Assembly: GCF_022394535.1 (NCBI RefSeq)
Contig: NZ_CP089414.1
Span: 3,162,001-3,226,000 of the forward strand
Length of the DNA: 64,000 nucleotides
Source: Dyella terrae
Lineage (GTDB): Bacteria; Pseudomonadota; Gammaproteobacteria; Xanthomonadales; Rhodanobacteraceae
Direction: 5' to 3'
Positions 25,663 through 34,238 of the stretch are shown here, one piece after another. The position numbers and the translations under genes were made by a program. Under the pieces are notes generated by a model. It worked only from the letters and a program-made list of their open reading frames with translations, did no database searches and was not told the origin of the DNA. How positions within the stretch are numbered: the stretch's first letter is position 1; each line of letters opens with the position of its first letter.

Positions 25663-26697
25663 ATGAAGGAAGCCAGCTCCACCCTGATGTACCGCGAGGC
25701 CCATGAAGCGGCCGCCGTGGTCGAGCGCCAGCTGCGTGAGAACGCGCCCATCCTCAAGAAACTGGGTGAGCAGCTCCGGGCCAGGCCTCCCCGCTTCATC
25801 GTCACTTGCGCACGCGGCAGCTCCGATCACGCTGCCGCTTACGCGAAGTATGTCTTCGAGACGCGCTTGGGCCTGATTACGGCCTCGGCGTCGCCGTCCA
25901 TCTCGTCCATCTACGACGCGGACCTGCATCTGGACGGCGCGCTGTTCGTCGCCATCTCGCAGTCGGGCAAGAGCCCCGACCTACTGCGCAGCGCGCAAGC
26001 CGCGAAGGATGCTGGCGCACATGTGGTGGCGCTGGTGAACGTGGAGGATTCCCCGCTGGCGCAGATGGCCGATACCTTCGTGCCGCTGCGCGCCGGCCCG
26101 GAACTGAGCGTCGCTGCCACCAAGAGCTACCTCGCCACGCTCGCCGCCGTGCTACAGCTCACCGCACACTGGAGCGACGATCAGACGCTGCATGATGTCG
26201 TGAATCGCCTGCCCGACGATCTGCGCCGCGGCTGGGATTGCGACTGGAGCGCCATGACCGAAGGCCTCACCGGAGCCAGCAGCCTGTTCGTGGTCGGCCG
26301 CGGCTACGGCTTCGGCGGCGCACTGGAAGCTGCGCTCAAGCTCAAGGAAACCTGCGGCCTGCATGCGGAAGCCTTCAGCGCAGCCGAAGTGAAGCATGGC
26401 CCAATGGCGCTCGTCGGCAATGGTTTTCCGGTGCTGTTCTTTGCACAGGACGACGGCACGCTGGACAACACCATGGCAGTCGCCAACGAGTTCCGCTCGC
26501 GCGGTGCCCGTGTGTTCATCGCGGCGCCGGGCAACCATGATCCGGACAAGCTGCCGTTGCCCGACAACATCGCGCCCATCGTGTCGCCGTTGCTTGCCGT
26601 GCAGAGTTTCTATCGCGCTGCCAGCGCGCTGTCGCTGGCGCGCGGTTACGACCCCGACGTGCCGCCGCACCTGCGCAAGGTTACGGAGACGATGTAA
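25663..26697 (+). CDS. nagB-II: Glucosamine-6-phosphate deaminase, NagB-II type
   Basis: The 344-residue protein consists of two SIS domains (about residues 30-170 and 200-330) and resembles the isomerase half of GlmS without the glutaminase domain. Key motifs are VTCARGSSDHAAAYAKYVFE, FVAISQSGKSPDLL and ATKSYLATLAA in the first half, and LKLKETCGLHAEAFSAAEVKHG in the second. NagB-II converts glucosamine-6-phosphate to fructose-6-phosphate and ammonia and replaces classical NagB in Xanthomonas and Shewanella. Its stop overlaps the nagA start (TAATG), so the last two pathway enzymes are coupled. Confidence 0.94.
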   Translation: MKEASSTLMYREAHEAAAVVERQLRENAPILKKLGEQLRARPPRFIVTCARGSSDHAAAYAKYVFETRLGLITASASPSISSIYDADLHLDGALFVAISQSGKSPDLLRSAQAAKDAGAHVVALVNVEDSPLAQMADTFVPLRAGPELSVAATKSYLATLAAVLQLTAHWSDDQTLHDVVNRLPDDLRRGWDCDWSAMTEGLTGASSLFVVGRGYGFGGALEAALKLKETCGLHAEAFSAAEVKHGPMALVGNGFPVLFFAQDDGTLDNTMAVANEFRSRGARVFIAAPGNHDPDKLPLPDNIAPIVSPLLAVQSFYRAASALSLARGYDPDVPPHLRKVTETM

Positions 26698-27851
26698 TGG
26701 CGACGCCCCTTACCGCGCTCATCAATGGTCGCGTGCTCACTGACCACGGTCCGCAGGACGGTCTGGCGGTGTTGATACGCGGGGAACGCATCGAGGCGAT
26801 CACCCGCGTCGACGATCCGCGCATTGCCGGCGCGAATACGCATGACCTGCAAGGCCGCCTGCTGCTGCCGGGCTTTATCGACGTGCAGGTCAATGGCGGT
26901 GGCGGCGTGCTATTCAACGCCGAGCCCACCGTGGATGCACTGGCAGCCATCGGCGCGGCGCATCGCAAGTACGGCACCTCCGGCTTCCTGCCCACGCTGA
27001 TCACCGATACCGCCGAGGTGATGAGCAAGGCGCTCGATGCCGTGGATGCAGCTATCGAACAGGGCGTGCCCGGTGTGCTCGGCATCCACCTGGAAGGTCC
27101 CTTCCTCGCCACTGCACGCAAAGGCATCCATAACGCCAGCCTGTTCCGCCTGCCCGACGCGGAAGACATCGCCGCCATCACGCGCAACCGTCGCGGCGTG
27201 GTCATGCTGACGCTGGCAGTGGAAGAAGTGCCGCTCGATACCATCCGTCAGCTCAGCGAGGCTGGCGTTCGCGTAGTGGCTGGCCACACCGCCGCCAACT
27301 ACACCACCACGCGCGCCGCGCTCGATGCTGGCGTGTGCGGCTTCACCCATCTGTACAACGCCATGACGCCGCTCGGCAGCCGCGAACCCGGCGTGGTCGG
27401 TGCCGCGCTGGACGACCCGCACAGTTGGTGCGGCCTGATTGTCGACGGCCATCACGTGCACCCCGTCGCGCTGCGCGTGGCCATCGCCGCCAAGGCGGCG
27501 GGTAAGAGCGTGCTGGTTACCGATGCGATGCCGCCGGTGGGCTCGGACAACCCGGAATACGTGCTCAACGGCCAAACCATCATCGCCCGCGACGGCATCT
27601 GCCAGAGCGATACGGGTGTGCTCGCCGGTTCGGCGCTGGACATGGCGACCGGCGTGCGCAACCTGGTGGACATGGTCGGCCTGCCACTGGCCGAGGCCTC
27701 GCGCATGGCGAGTGCTTATCCCGCCGCGTGGCTCGGCCTGGATCGCACGCACGGCCGTCTCGTTGCCGGGCAGCGCGCGGACTTCGCGGTGCTGGACGAT
27801 GGCTTGGTGGTGAAGGAAACCTGGATTTCCGGAGTGCGCTACGACGTCTGA
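26697..27851 (+). CDS. nagA: N-acetylglucosamine-6-phosphate deacetylase
   Basis: This 384-residue amidohydrolase removes acetate from GlcNAc-6-phosphate to give glucosamine-6-phosphate. The characteristic motifs are GFIDVQVNGGGGVLF (in place of HxH, as usual in NagA), GIHLEGPFLATARKGIHN, VVAGHTAANY, GFTHLYNAMTPL, DGHHVHPVALR and LVTDAMPPVGS with the catalytic Asp. The length is normal. It ends the nagP-nagQ-nagB-II-nagA operon and is followed by a long inverted repeat. Confidence 0.96.
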   Translation: MATPLTALINGRVLTDHGPQDGLAVLIRGERIEAITRVDDPRIAGANTHDLQGRLLLPGFIDVQVNGGGGVLFNAEPTVDALAAIGAAHRKYGTSGFLPTLITDTAEVMSKALDAVDAAIEQGVPGVLGIHLEGPFLATARKGIHNASLFRLPDAEDIAAITRNRRGVVMLTLAVEEVPLDTIRQLSEAGVRVVAGHTAANYTTTRAALDAGVCGFTHLYNAMTPLGSREPGVVGAALDDPHSWCGLIVDGHHVHPVALRVAIAAKAAGKSVLVTDAMPPVGSDNPEYVLNGQTIIARDGICQSDTGVLAGSALDMATGVRNLVDMVGLPLAEASRMASAYPAAWLGLDRTHGRLVAGQRADFAVLDDGLVVKETWISGVRYDV

Positions 27852-27860
27852 GCGGTTTGT

Positions 27861-27947
27861 GCGTCATCCCCGCGAAGGCGGGGATCCAGTGACTTTGCTT
27901 TCAACCCGCCTAACGTCGCTGGATCCCCGCCTTCGCGGGGATGACGC
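27861..27947. repeat. 29-bp perfect inverted repeat (REP-like)
   Basis: The left arm (27861-27889, starting GCGTCATCCCCGCGAAGG) and right arm (27919-27947) are perfect inverted copies separated by 29 bases. Each arm contains its own small palindrome CCCCGCGAAGGCGGGG. This form (CATCCCCGCGAAGGCGGGGA) is a widely dispersed intergenic repeat in Gamma- and Betaproteobacteria. It lies between the convergent nagA and LTA-synthase-like genes and probably terminates both. Confidence 0.85.
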
Positions 27948-27971
27948 ATTGTTGCTGGCTTTCGCTTGCGC

Positions 27972-29696
27972 TTACTCGTACACGTGCAGTCGATTGAAGA
28001 TCCACGCGTGATACGACTTCACCAGCCCCGGCTGCGCGCAATCGGTGTACAGACCATTGCAGCGGGTGCGCAACGAAATCGCCGCTGAGAAATACGGATC
28101 GGTCGGCAAGTCCGCCGCCTGCAGCACCATGCTCGGCAACAACGCGATGTCGAGCATTGGATACGTCGGCAGCGACGCGCCATGGAAGTTGCTCTTGATC
28201 ATGTAGTAGGTGAGGTAGTCCTTGTACGAGGACAACGCATCCGGCCACGTGCGCGGCATCGTCTTGATCAGGCCGCTGAAGGAAGGCTGGTGGTCACCGA
28301 AGTGCACGATCACTGTTGGCTGCGCACGATCGAGGAAATCGTGCTCCAGCCCGCTCATCGCGGCGTCGGAGTTGTGCAGGTTCGACAGGTACGTGTTGAA
28401 GTTGAGCGACTCCCGCGTCGGCAGGCCTTTGAGCACGCCCTTGTTGAACGGCGCCGGCAGCGACGACAGCGGATCGGTATCGTGCGGGCCATGTTGCGCC
28501 AGCGTCAGAATCATCACGAATACCGGCTGACCCGGCTTCTTCACCTTGTCGTAGATGCGCTTGGCCGCGTCGAACATCTGCTTGTCGGTTTCCTCCCACT
28601 CCTCCAGGCCCAGCTGATTGGCGTCGTAGAACTGGTCGAAGCCATACGCCTTGTAGGCGTTACGGCCGTTGAGGAAAGCACCATTGGTCGGATAGATCGC
28701 TATGGTGAGATAGCCCAGGCGCTGCAGCTGGCGCGGCAGGCTGTCCTGCACGTGCGGTGCGAGCACGTAGGGCGCATACATGCCACCGGGGCCGAAGATG
28801 TCCTGCGGCATGCCGGTGAGCGTAGCGAACTCGCTGACCCAGGTGCCGCCGCCGAAGGTGTGTACGCGCATCGGACCTGTGCCACGCGTGCGCACATCGG
28901 TCTTGAACATCGCCACGCGGCACTCGGGGATATTGCACTGAGTGAAGTTGGAAGGATTGAAGGTGCTTTCTTCCAGCACCTGCACGATATCCGGATACGA
29001 GTCCGCTGAGCGCGGGATCGCCGCCGGCTCGCCCGACGCGGTGGAGCCCCAGTCCTGCTCGGCCTGCGCGTCGTCGCCCATGGCCGGCAGGCGGACGTCC
29101 GAATCACTGAAATTGACGAAGAAGTTGGTGATCTGCGCGTCGTCGGAGAGCTTCTCCCACACGTTTTTCGCATGCACTTCGGCGAACGGCCCGTTGGGCA
29201 ACAGGCAGATCCAGAACGCGAACGCCCACACCGCCACGCCGCTCAGGCGCATCACCCAAGCGCGACTCGGCCGGGTTTGGGCCAGCAGCCGGCGATCAAA
29301 ACGCCACACCGCCCACAGCGCCAGCGGCGTCACCACGCACACCACCAGCGACAGCATCCACAGGTGCGGGTAGTGCCCCAGTGTTTCGAGCAAGCTGCTG
29401 CGCGCGTAGTAGATGAAGTCCGCCGGCATCAGCGGTGAATCGAGATAACGCAGCTTCATCACGGACAGGAAGTTCAGTCCGAGGAACAAGCCGCCGCTCA
29501 GCACCAGCGCGGTGGCTGGGCGCGCGAAGGCCGACAGCAACATGCCGAACGCACAGACCATCAGGGCGATGACGAATGCCTGCTGCAGCAGTGCAGGCTC
29601 GCGCAGCGCGGTCATGTTGACGCAAAACAGGAAGAAACCCGCGGCTAGCAGCCACGGCCCACTTTTCCGCAGGAAGCGAAGCGATTGTTGCGGCAT
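27972..29696 (-). CDS. LTA-synthase/sulfatase-family membrane phosphotransferase
   Basis: The 574-residue protein has about five N-terminal membrane segments (to about residue 175) and then a periplasmic alkaline-phosphatase-fold domain. That domain shows VQVLEESTFNPSNF with the probable catalytic Thr/Ser, TFGGGTWVSEFATLTGM, VMILTLAQHGPHDTDP and VIVHFGDHQPSFSG with metal-binding residues. Enzymes of this fold move phosphoglycerol or phosphoethanolamine onto glycans or lipids (LtaS, OpgB). With no teichoic acid in Gram-negatives, modification of periplasmic glucan or lipopolysaccharide is inferred. ATG 29696 (MPQQSLRF) is preferred; ATG 29729 adds eleven residues. It is monocistronic and divergent from the nucleotidase. 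Confidence 0.85.
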   Translation of the reverse strand: MPQQSLRFLRKSGPWLLAAGFFLFCVNMTALREPALLQQAFVIALMVCAFGMLLSAFARPATALVLSGGLFLGLNFLSVMKLRYLDSPLMPADFIYYARSSLLETLGHYPHLWMLSLVVCVVTPLALWAVWRFDRRLLAQTRPSRAWVMRLSGVAVWAFAFWICLLPNGPFAEVHAKNVWEKLSDDAQITNFFVNFSDSDVRLPAMGDDAQAEQDWGSTASGEPAAIPRSADSYPDIVQVLEESTFNPSNFTQCNIPECRVAMFKTDVRTRGTGPMRVHTFGGGTWVSEFATLTGMPQDIFGPGGMYAPYVLAPHVQDSLPRQLQRLGYLTIAIYPTNGAFLNGRNAYKAYGFDQFYDANQLGLEEWEETDKQMFDAAKRIYDKVKKPGQPVFVMILTLAQHGPHDTDPLSSLPAPFNKGVLKGLPTRESLNFNTYLSNLHNSDAAMSGLEHDFLDRAQPTVIVHFGDHQPSFSGLIKTMPRTWPDALSSYKDYLTYYMIKSNFHGASLPTYPMLDIALLPSMVLQAADLPTDPYFSAAISLRTRCNGLYTDCAQPGLVKSYHAWIFNRLHVYE

Positions 29697-29880
29697 GTGC
29701 GGAAGGCCCCCTGTTCGGCCCGGTGTCATTTGGTGGCAATTCTACGGACTTGCCGCTGTCACATGCACAATGGCGGGCAACGGCCAAATGGCGGCCTGAA
29801 GCGGTTCAGCGGCCGTTGCGCGGCAAGATGACTTGCCGATCTGCTAGGTTTGCCCCCCTTGCCCCTCCATGGACAGGCCC

Positions 29881-31884
29881 ATGACCCCTCGTTTTCTCCC
29901 GTTTGGCCTCCTTCCCCTCGCCGCTCTTGCCGCCGCTGTTTTGGCCGGCTGCGCCAGCCAGACAACCAGCCACACGGCCACCCTGCCCAACGGCAGCCAC
30001 GCCCAAGTGGCCATCCTGGAGACCACGGACGTCCACTCCAACGTGCTCAGCTACGACTATTACAAGCAGCGCGAGGACGATTCGGTGGGCTATGAGCGGG
30101 TGGCCACCCTGATCCGTCGCGCTCGCGAGCAGTACCCGAACAGCTTCCTGTTCGACAGCGGCGACACCATCCAGGGCAGCGTGCTGGCCGATTACCAGGC
30201 CCTGGTGAAGCCGGTTGGCTGCGATCAGGAGCTCGGCATCTACAAGGCCATGGATGCGATGGGTTACGACGGCGGTACCGCCGGCAACCACGAGTTCAAC
30301 TATGGCCTGGGCTTTCTTTCGCAGGTCACCGGCACGCCGATGAACGTGGATGGCGGCCATACAGACCGCTGCGCCGGCCCGCACTTCCCGCTGGTGCTCT
30401 CCAACGTATTCAGCACGCGCGACGGCGCGCCGATCTTCAAGCCGTGGACGGTGGTGCAGAAGGACATCACTGTCACTGCGCCCGATGGCAGCACCCACAA
30501 GGTGCCGCTCAAGGTGGGCATCATCGGCTTCACGCCGCCACCGATCCTCGACTGGGACAAGCAGAACCTGGCCGGCAAGGTCACCGTGACCGGCGTGGTC
30601 GAGGCGGCGCAGAAGTACCTGCCCGAACTGCAGGCGCAGCATCCCGACATCGTCGTCGCAGTGCTACACGGCGGCCTCAATACGGCGCCCTACACGCCCG
30701 ATATGGAGAACGGCGGTTGGTACCTCGCCGGTATTCCGGGCATCGATGTGGTGTTGCTCGGCCACTCGCATACCGAATTCCCCGGCCCGCACTACAAGGG
30801 CATGAAGGGCGTCGATGCCGAGCGCGGCTTCGTGCAGGGCAAGCCTGCCGTGATGGGCGGCTTCTTCGGCAAGGACCTGGGCGTGATCGATCTGGCCCTG
30901 CAGCGCAAGGACGGCCACTGGGTGATCGACGACAGCCAGACGCATAGCGAAGTGCGCCCCATCTGTCCGAAGAAGAACGAATGCGTGCCGGCCGACCCAG
31001 CCATCGCCCCGCTGGTGCAGCAGGCGCATGAAGCAGCCGTGGCTTACGTGAACACGCCCATCGGCGAGACGCGCGTGCACCTGAGCAGCTACTTCGCTGA
31101 CGAAGGCAACATGACCGCGCTCGCGCCGATCAACGCCGCCATGCGCGACTACGTGCAGAGCGAGTTGCCCAAGACCCACCCGGAACTGGCGAAAGTGCCG
31201 GTACTGGCAGCTGCGGCGGCGTTCCGCACGGGCTTCGGCGGCCCGGATGACTACACCGACGTCGCCACCGGGCCGCTTACCCTGCGCAGCGCGGCGGACC
31301 TGTACTTCTATCCGAACACGCTCGCGGTGGTGAAGGTGGATGGCGCCGGGCTCAAGGCATGGCTGGAGAAGTCGGCCGAGCGCTTCAATCGCATCGACCC
31401 GACCAAGGAAGGCGAGCAACAACTCATCGGCGACCGCCTGCCCGGCTACAACTTCGACCAGATCCAGGGTGACCTGAGCTATCAGATCGACGTGACCAAG
31501 CCGGTCGGCGAGCGCATCGTCAAACTCACCTACAAGGGCAAGCCGGTGAAACCGGACCAGTCCTTCGTCGTTGCCACCAACAACTACCGCGCCAGCGGCG
31601 GCGGCACCTTCCCCGGCCTGGACGGCAGCAACGTCGTGCTGGCCGCACCGGACGGCGCACGCGAGATCCTGGCCAAGTGGCTGCAGAAAAAGCAGACGCT
31701 CACCGCCAAGGATCTGCCCGCTGCCTCGTGGCATTTCGTGCCGGTGAAGACGCGCGGTGAAGTGGTGTTCAAGGCAGCCACCGGCAAGCAGGACGTGGCG
31801 CGCGAAGCGGGACTGAAGAACATCCGCCAGTTGAAGGACAACGGCGACGGCACCGCGGAATACGCCATCGACCTGTCGCACTGA
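29881..31884 (+). CDS. CpdB-like 2',3'-cyclic phosphodiesterase/3'-nucleotidase lipoprotein
   Basis: The 667-residue enzyme starts at ATG 29881 and carries a lipoprotein signal peptide with lipobox LAGC (Cys about residue 24), so it is anchored in the envelope. ATG 29869 would add four residues. The metallophosphoesterase domain has all metal motifs (LETTDVHSNVLSYDYY, FDSGDTIQGS, AGNHEFNYGL, VAVLHGG, LLGHSHTEF). The C-terminal 5'-nucleotidase domain contains NNYRASGGGTFPG, which is closest to CpdB. It would split cyclic nucleotides and 3'-nucleotides for phosphate and nucleoside salvage. An insertion with two cysteines (CPKKNEC) lies between the domains. Confidence 0.92.
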   Translation: MTPRFLPFGLLPLAALAAAVLAGCASQTTSHTATLPNGSHAQVAILETTDVHSNVLSYDYYKQREDDSVGYERVATLIRRAREQYPNSFLFDSGDTIQGSVLADYQALVKPVGCDQELGIYKAMDAMGYDGGTAGNHEFNYGLGFLSQVTGTPMNVDGGHTDRCAGPHFPLVLSNVFSTRDGAPIFKPWTVVQKDITVTAPDGSTHKVPLKVGIIGFTPPPILDWDKQNLAGKVTVTGVVEAAQKYLPELQAQHPDIVVAVLHGGLNTAPYTPDMENGGWYLAGIPGIDVVLLGHSHTEFPGPHYKGMKGVDAERGFVQGKPAVMGGFFGKDLGVIDLALQRKDGHWVIDDSQTHSEVRPICPKKNECVPADPAIAPLVQQAHEAAVAYVNTPIGETRVHLSSYFADEGNMTALAPINAAMRDYVQSELPKTHPELAKVPVLAAAAAFRTGFGGPDDYTDVATGPLTLRSAADLYFYPNTLAVVKVDGAGLKAWLEKSAERFNRIDPTKEGEQQLIGDRLPGYNFDQIQGDLSYQIDVTKPVGERIVKLTYKGKPVKPDQSFVVATNNYRASGGGTFPGLDGSNVVLAAPDGAREILAKWLQKKQTLTAKDLPAASWHFVPVKTRGEVVFKAATGKQDVAREAGLKNIRQLKDNGDGTAEYAIDLSH

Positions 31885-31904
31885 GCACTCAGCACTGGCA
31901 TCAG

Positions 31905-31934
31905 ACGCGCGGCGGCGTAGACTCCGCCGCGCGT
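31905..31934 (+). terminator. Strong hairpin after the nucleotidase gene
   Basis: ACGCGCGGCGG (31905-31915) pairs perfectly with CCGCCGCGCGT (31924-31934), 20 bases after the stop codon. There is no T-run (GTCCCTTA follows), so it may be an mRNA-stabilising 3' end or a weak terminator. Confidence 0.5.
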
Positions 31935-31962
31935 GTCCCTTAGGCATGCCGGGAGGCGTCCG

Positions 31963-32214
31963 ATGCAAGGCGAACAGAAGTACTGGTTTCCCGCCAAGCG
32001 CTACGGCTGGGGCTGGGGATTTCCCACCACCTGGCAAGGGCTGCTGGTGCTGGGCGCGTACATCGCCCTGCTGGCCGGTGGTGGAGCATGGCTGAAGGCC
32101 GACCATTCACACGGCTGGTTTGTGCTCTACGCCGCGGCTCTCACCGCGGTTCTGCTGCTTGTCTGCTGGCTCAAGGGCGAGCCGGCGCGCTGGCGCTGGG
32201 GCAACGGCAACTAG
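31963..32214 (+). CDS. Small two-helix membrane protein, unknown function
   Basis: This 83-residue protein starts at ATG 31963 with GGGAGG seven bases upstream. It opens with an aromatic stretch (YWFPAKRYGWGWGFPTTWQG), then has two hydrophobic helices (LLVLGAYIALLAGGGAWL and FVLYAAALTAVLLLVCWL) and a basic tail. Proteins of this kind occur widely in Xanthomonadales as hypothetical membrane proteins. I do not recognise a function. It lies 78 bases after the nucleotidase gene, beyond a strong hairpin. Confidence 0.78.
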   Translation: MQGEQKYWFPAKRYGWGWGFPTTWQGLLVLGAYIALLAGGGAWLKADHSHGWFVLYAAALTAVLLLVCWLKGEPARWRWGNGN

Positions 32215-32544
32215 CGCTAACTCAGGGCACACGCATGGCGGCAGCTCCTGCTGCGCCATCCGGGATGGGCGCCCCTGCAATCTGTTAATTTGGCCGTAAA
32301 GGCTTAGACTTTAGCCTTTGTCCTGACCCGGGGGAGGGCCCGTTGCTCCGTATGGAACGCATGGGCGCCACCGCACAAGCATGAGCAATTACACAGAACA
32401 ATCCCTGGCATGGCTGCCCCCGATGGGCACTTGCCACCAAGACGCCTCGGCGCCGGCGCCTTACACGCCCCTGTACGGGAGCTTGGCGATGCCGCGGAAA
32501 ACTCCCCGAGACACCGTGGCAACCGTGCACCACAAAAGGCTTAC
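32215..32544. other. Leader region upstream of the envelope glycan cluster
   Basis: No convincing gene is present in these 330 bases. AAAGGCT (32298-32304) and AGCCTTT (32313-32319) can form a hairpin. A 55-codon frame (32381-32548) overlaps the transketolase ATG but lacks a ribosome site. A long untranslated leader, as often found before polysaccharide operons, is possible. Confidence 0.4.
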
Positions 32545-33324
32545 ATGACGTCATTGCTCGACACCTCGCGACTGGCTGCCATCCGCAGGCGGCTGCTTCA
32601 GATGCACTTTGAAAGTGGCGTCGGCCACATCGGTGGGAATCTATCAGCCATCGATGCGCTCGCCTTGCTGTTCAATGAGCGGATCGGGGCCGAGGACGCG
32701 TTCGTGCTTTCCAAGGGTCACTCCGCGGGCGCGCTGTACGTGGCGCTGTGGAGCGCGGGAAAACTTGCGGACGAGGATCTCGCCACCTTCCACCGCGACG
32801 ACACCTTGCTTGCGGGGCACCCGCCTGCTAACGGCATCCCGGACATTTTGTTTGCGACGGGCAGCCTGGGCCACGGACTTTCGCTGGCCGCCGGAACCGC
32901 GCTTGCTGTGCGTCTGAAGGGAGCGCAAGGGCACACTTATTGCCTGACGTCGGACGGCGAGTGGCAAGAAGGCTCGACGTGGGAGGCCCTCATCTTCGCC
33001 GCCCATCATCGCCTGACCAATCTCACGATCCTGGTCGACCACAACGGCCTGCAGGGCTTCGGCGATACCAACAGCGTTGCCTCGATGTTCCCACTGCATG
33101 AGCGGCTCAAGGGCTTCGACGTTGACCTGCTGGTTGTCCCCGGACACGACCTCGATGCCATGCGCACGGCGTTGGACACACCGACGGACAAGTTGAAGGT
33201 GATCATCCTGCAGACCATCAAGGGTAAGGGCGTTTCCTTCATGGAAGATCGCATGGAATGGCACTACCTGCCGCTCAAAGAAGCAGACTATCTACAGGCC
33301 ATTGGAGAGTTGTCCCGCGCATGA
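32545..33324 (+). CDS. Transketolase-like N-terminal subunit (ThDP-binding)
   Basis: This 259-residue protein corresponds to the first third of a transketolase. It has FESGVGHIGGNLSAIDALAL, then SKGHSAGALYVALW, ATGSLGHGLSLAAG and the ThDP/metal motif TSDGEWQEGSTWEA...VDHNGLQGFG. The C-terminal subunit gene overlaps it by four bases, so the enzyme is a split two-protein transketolase. Such pairs are not central-metabolism enzymes when they sit in envelope clusters. They are thought to add or exchange two-carbon units on sugars or to act like dehydrogenase E1 proteins. The start at ATG 32545 has AAAAGG upstream and fits the family. The neighbour is an epimerase-glycosyltransferase fusion, which points to unusual sugar synthesis. 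Confidence 0.9.
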   Translation: MTSLLDTSRLAAIRRRLLQMHFESGVGHIGGNLSAIDALALLFNERIGAEDAFVLSKGHSAGALYVALWSAGKLADEDLATFHRDDTLLAGHPPANGIPDILFATGSLGHGLSLAAGTALAVRLKGAQGHTYCLTSDGEWQEGSTWEALIFAAHHRLTNLTILVDHNGLQGFGDTNSVASMFPLHERLKGFDVDLLVVPGHDLDAMRTALDTPTDKLKVIILQTIKGKGVSFMEDRMEWHYLPLKEADYLQAIGELSRA

Positions 33325-34238
33325 GAAAGCAGTTATGCGATGCACTGGTGGCGCGCGCGGCGGACCCCCGCATGGTGTTTCTCACCGGCGACCTCGGGTT
33401 CATGGCCCTCGAACCCCTGCAGTCCACCCTGGGTGAGCGCTTCATCAACGCCGGCGTCGCCGAACAGAACATGATTTCCGTGGCAGCCGCCATGGCCCGG
33501 CAGGGGTTGGATGCTTGGGCGTACAGCATCGCGCCCTTCTGCTATGCGCGCCCGTTTGAACAGATCCGCAACGACATCGCCTTCCACCGATTGCCCGTGC
33601 GTCTCATCGGCAACGGCGGCGGCTATGGCTACGGCGTAATGGGCCCGACCCATCATGCGATCGAAGACTACGGCATCCTCCTTACCTTGCCCAACATGCG
33701 CGTGTATGCCCCCGTGTTCGACGAAGACGTCGGCATGGTTGTGGAGCGCGCGGGCGGTGACGATCGGGCGGCCTACCTCCGGCTTGGCAGGGGCGAGCCG
33801 CCCGCCGGTTACATCGTGCCTGCCTACGAGGCGTGGCGCCCGTTGGTCGTCGGAAGCGGCCCGCCTGTGATTGCCGTGGGCCCACTCGCGGGCACTTATA
33901 TCGCAGCGCTGTCGGCGCTCCCGGAGGAGCGGCGCCCCAATCTCTGGGCGCTGTCCGAACTTCCACTCAGCCTAAACCCGCCTCCTGACGCGTTGCTCGC
34001 TCAGATCGCCCGCTGCGGCCGGGTATGCGTTGCCGAGGAGCACGTCGCCCATGGCGGCTTCGGCTCAGATCTCGCGCGTTACTTGCTCGAACATAGGGTG
34101 TTCGCCCAACTCGTGCACCTGCATGCGCGCGCCCATCACTACGCGAAGTACGGCTCGCAAGCTTATTTGCGCAAGCAGTCGGGCCTCGATGCACCGAGCC
34201 TCCTTGGCGCCCTGGACCTTTTGAACGCTCATGAGTGA
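33321..34238 (+). CDS. Transketolase-like C-terminal subunit
   Basis: The 305-residue protein carries the pyrimidine-binding and C-terminal transketolase domains. Features are VFLTGDLGFMALEPLQ, FINAGVAEQNMISVAAAMA with the catalytic Glu that activates ThDP, and GGGYGYGVMGPTHHAIEDYG. The gene starts at ATG 33321, overlapping the N-subunit stop, and its own end overlaps the start of the following fusion gene by eight bases. The four genes from 32545 onward are thus tightly coupled. Substrate is unknown. Confidence 0.9.
   Translation: MRKQLCDALVARAADPRMVFLTGDLGFMALEPLQSTLGERFINAGVAEQNMISVAAAMARQGLDAWAYSIAPFCYARPFEQIRNDIAFHRLPVRLIGNGGGYGYGVMGPTHHAIEDYGILLTLPNMRVYAPVFDEDVGMVVERAGGDDRAAYLRLGRGEPPAGYIVPAYEAWRPLVVGSGPPVIAVGPLAGTYIAALSALPEERRPNLWALSELPLSLNPPPDALLAQIARCGRVCVAEEHVAHGGFGSDLARYLLEHRVFAQLVHLHARAHHYAKYGSQAYLRKQSGLDAPSLLGALDLLNAHE

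Noticed and set aside
30664..32106. A 480-codon minus-strand frame opposite the nucleotidase
   Set aside because: It is antisense to a complete metallophosphoesterase and shows no family features.
32298..32319. Hairpin AAAGGCT/AGCCTTT as terminator or riboswitch
   Set aside because: It is a short stem with neither a T-run nor a recognised riboswitch core.
32381..32548. A 55-codon frame whose stop overlaps the transketolase ATG
   Set aside because: The ATGA overlap is attractive, but there is no ribosome site and the protein shows no recognisable pattern.
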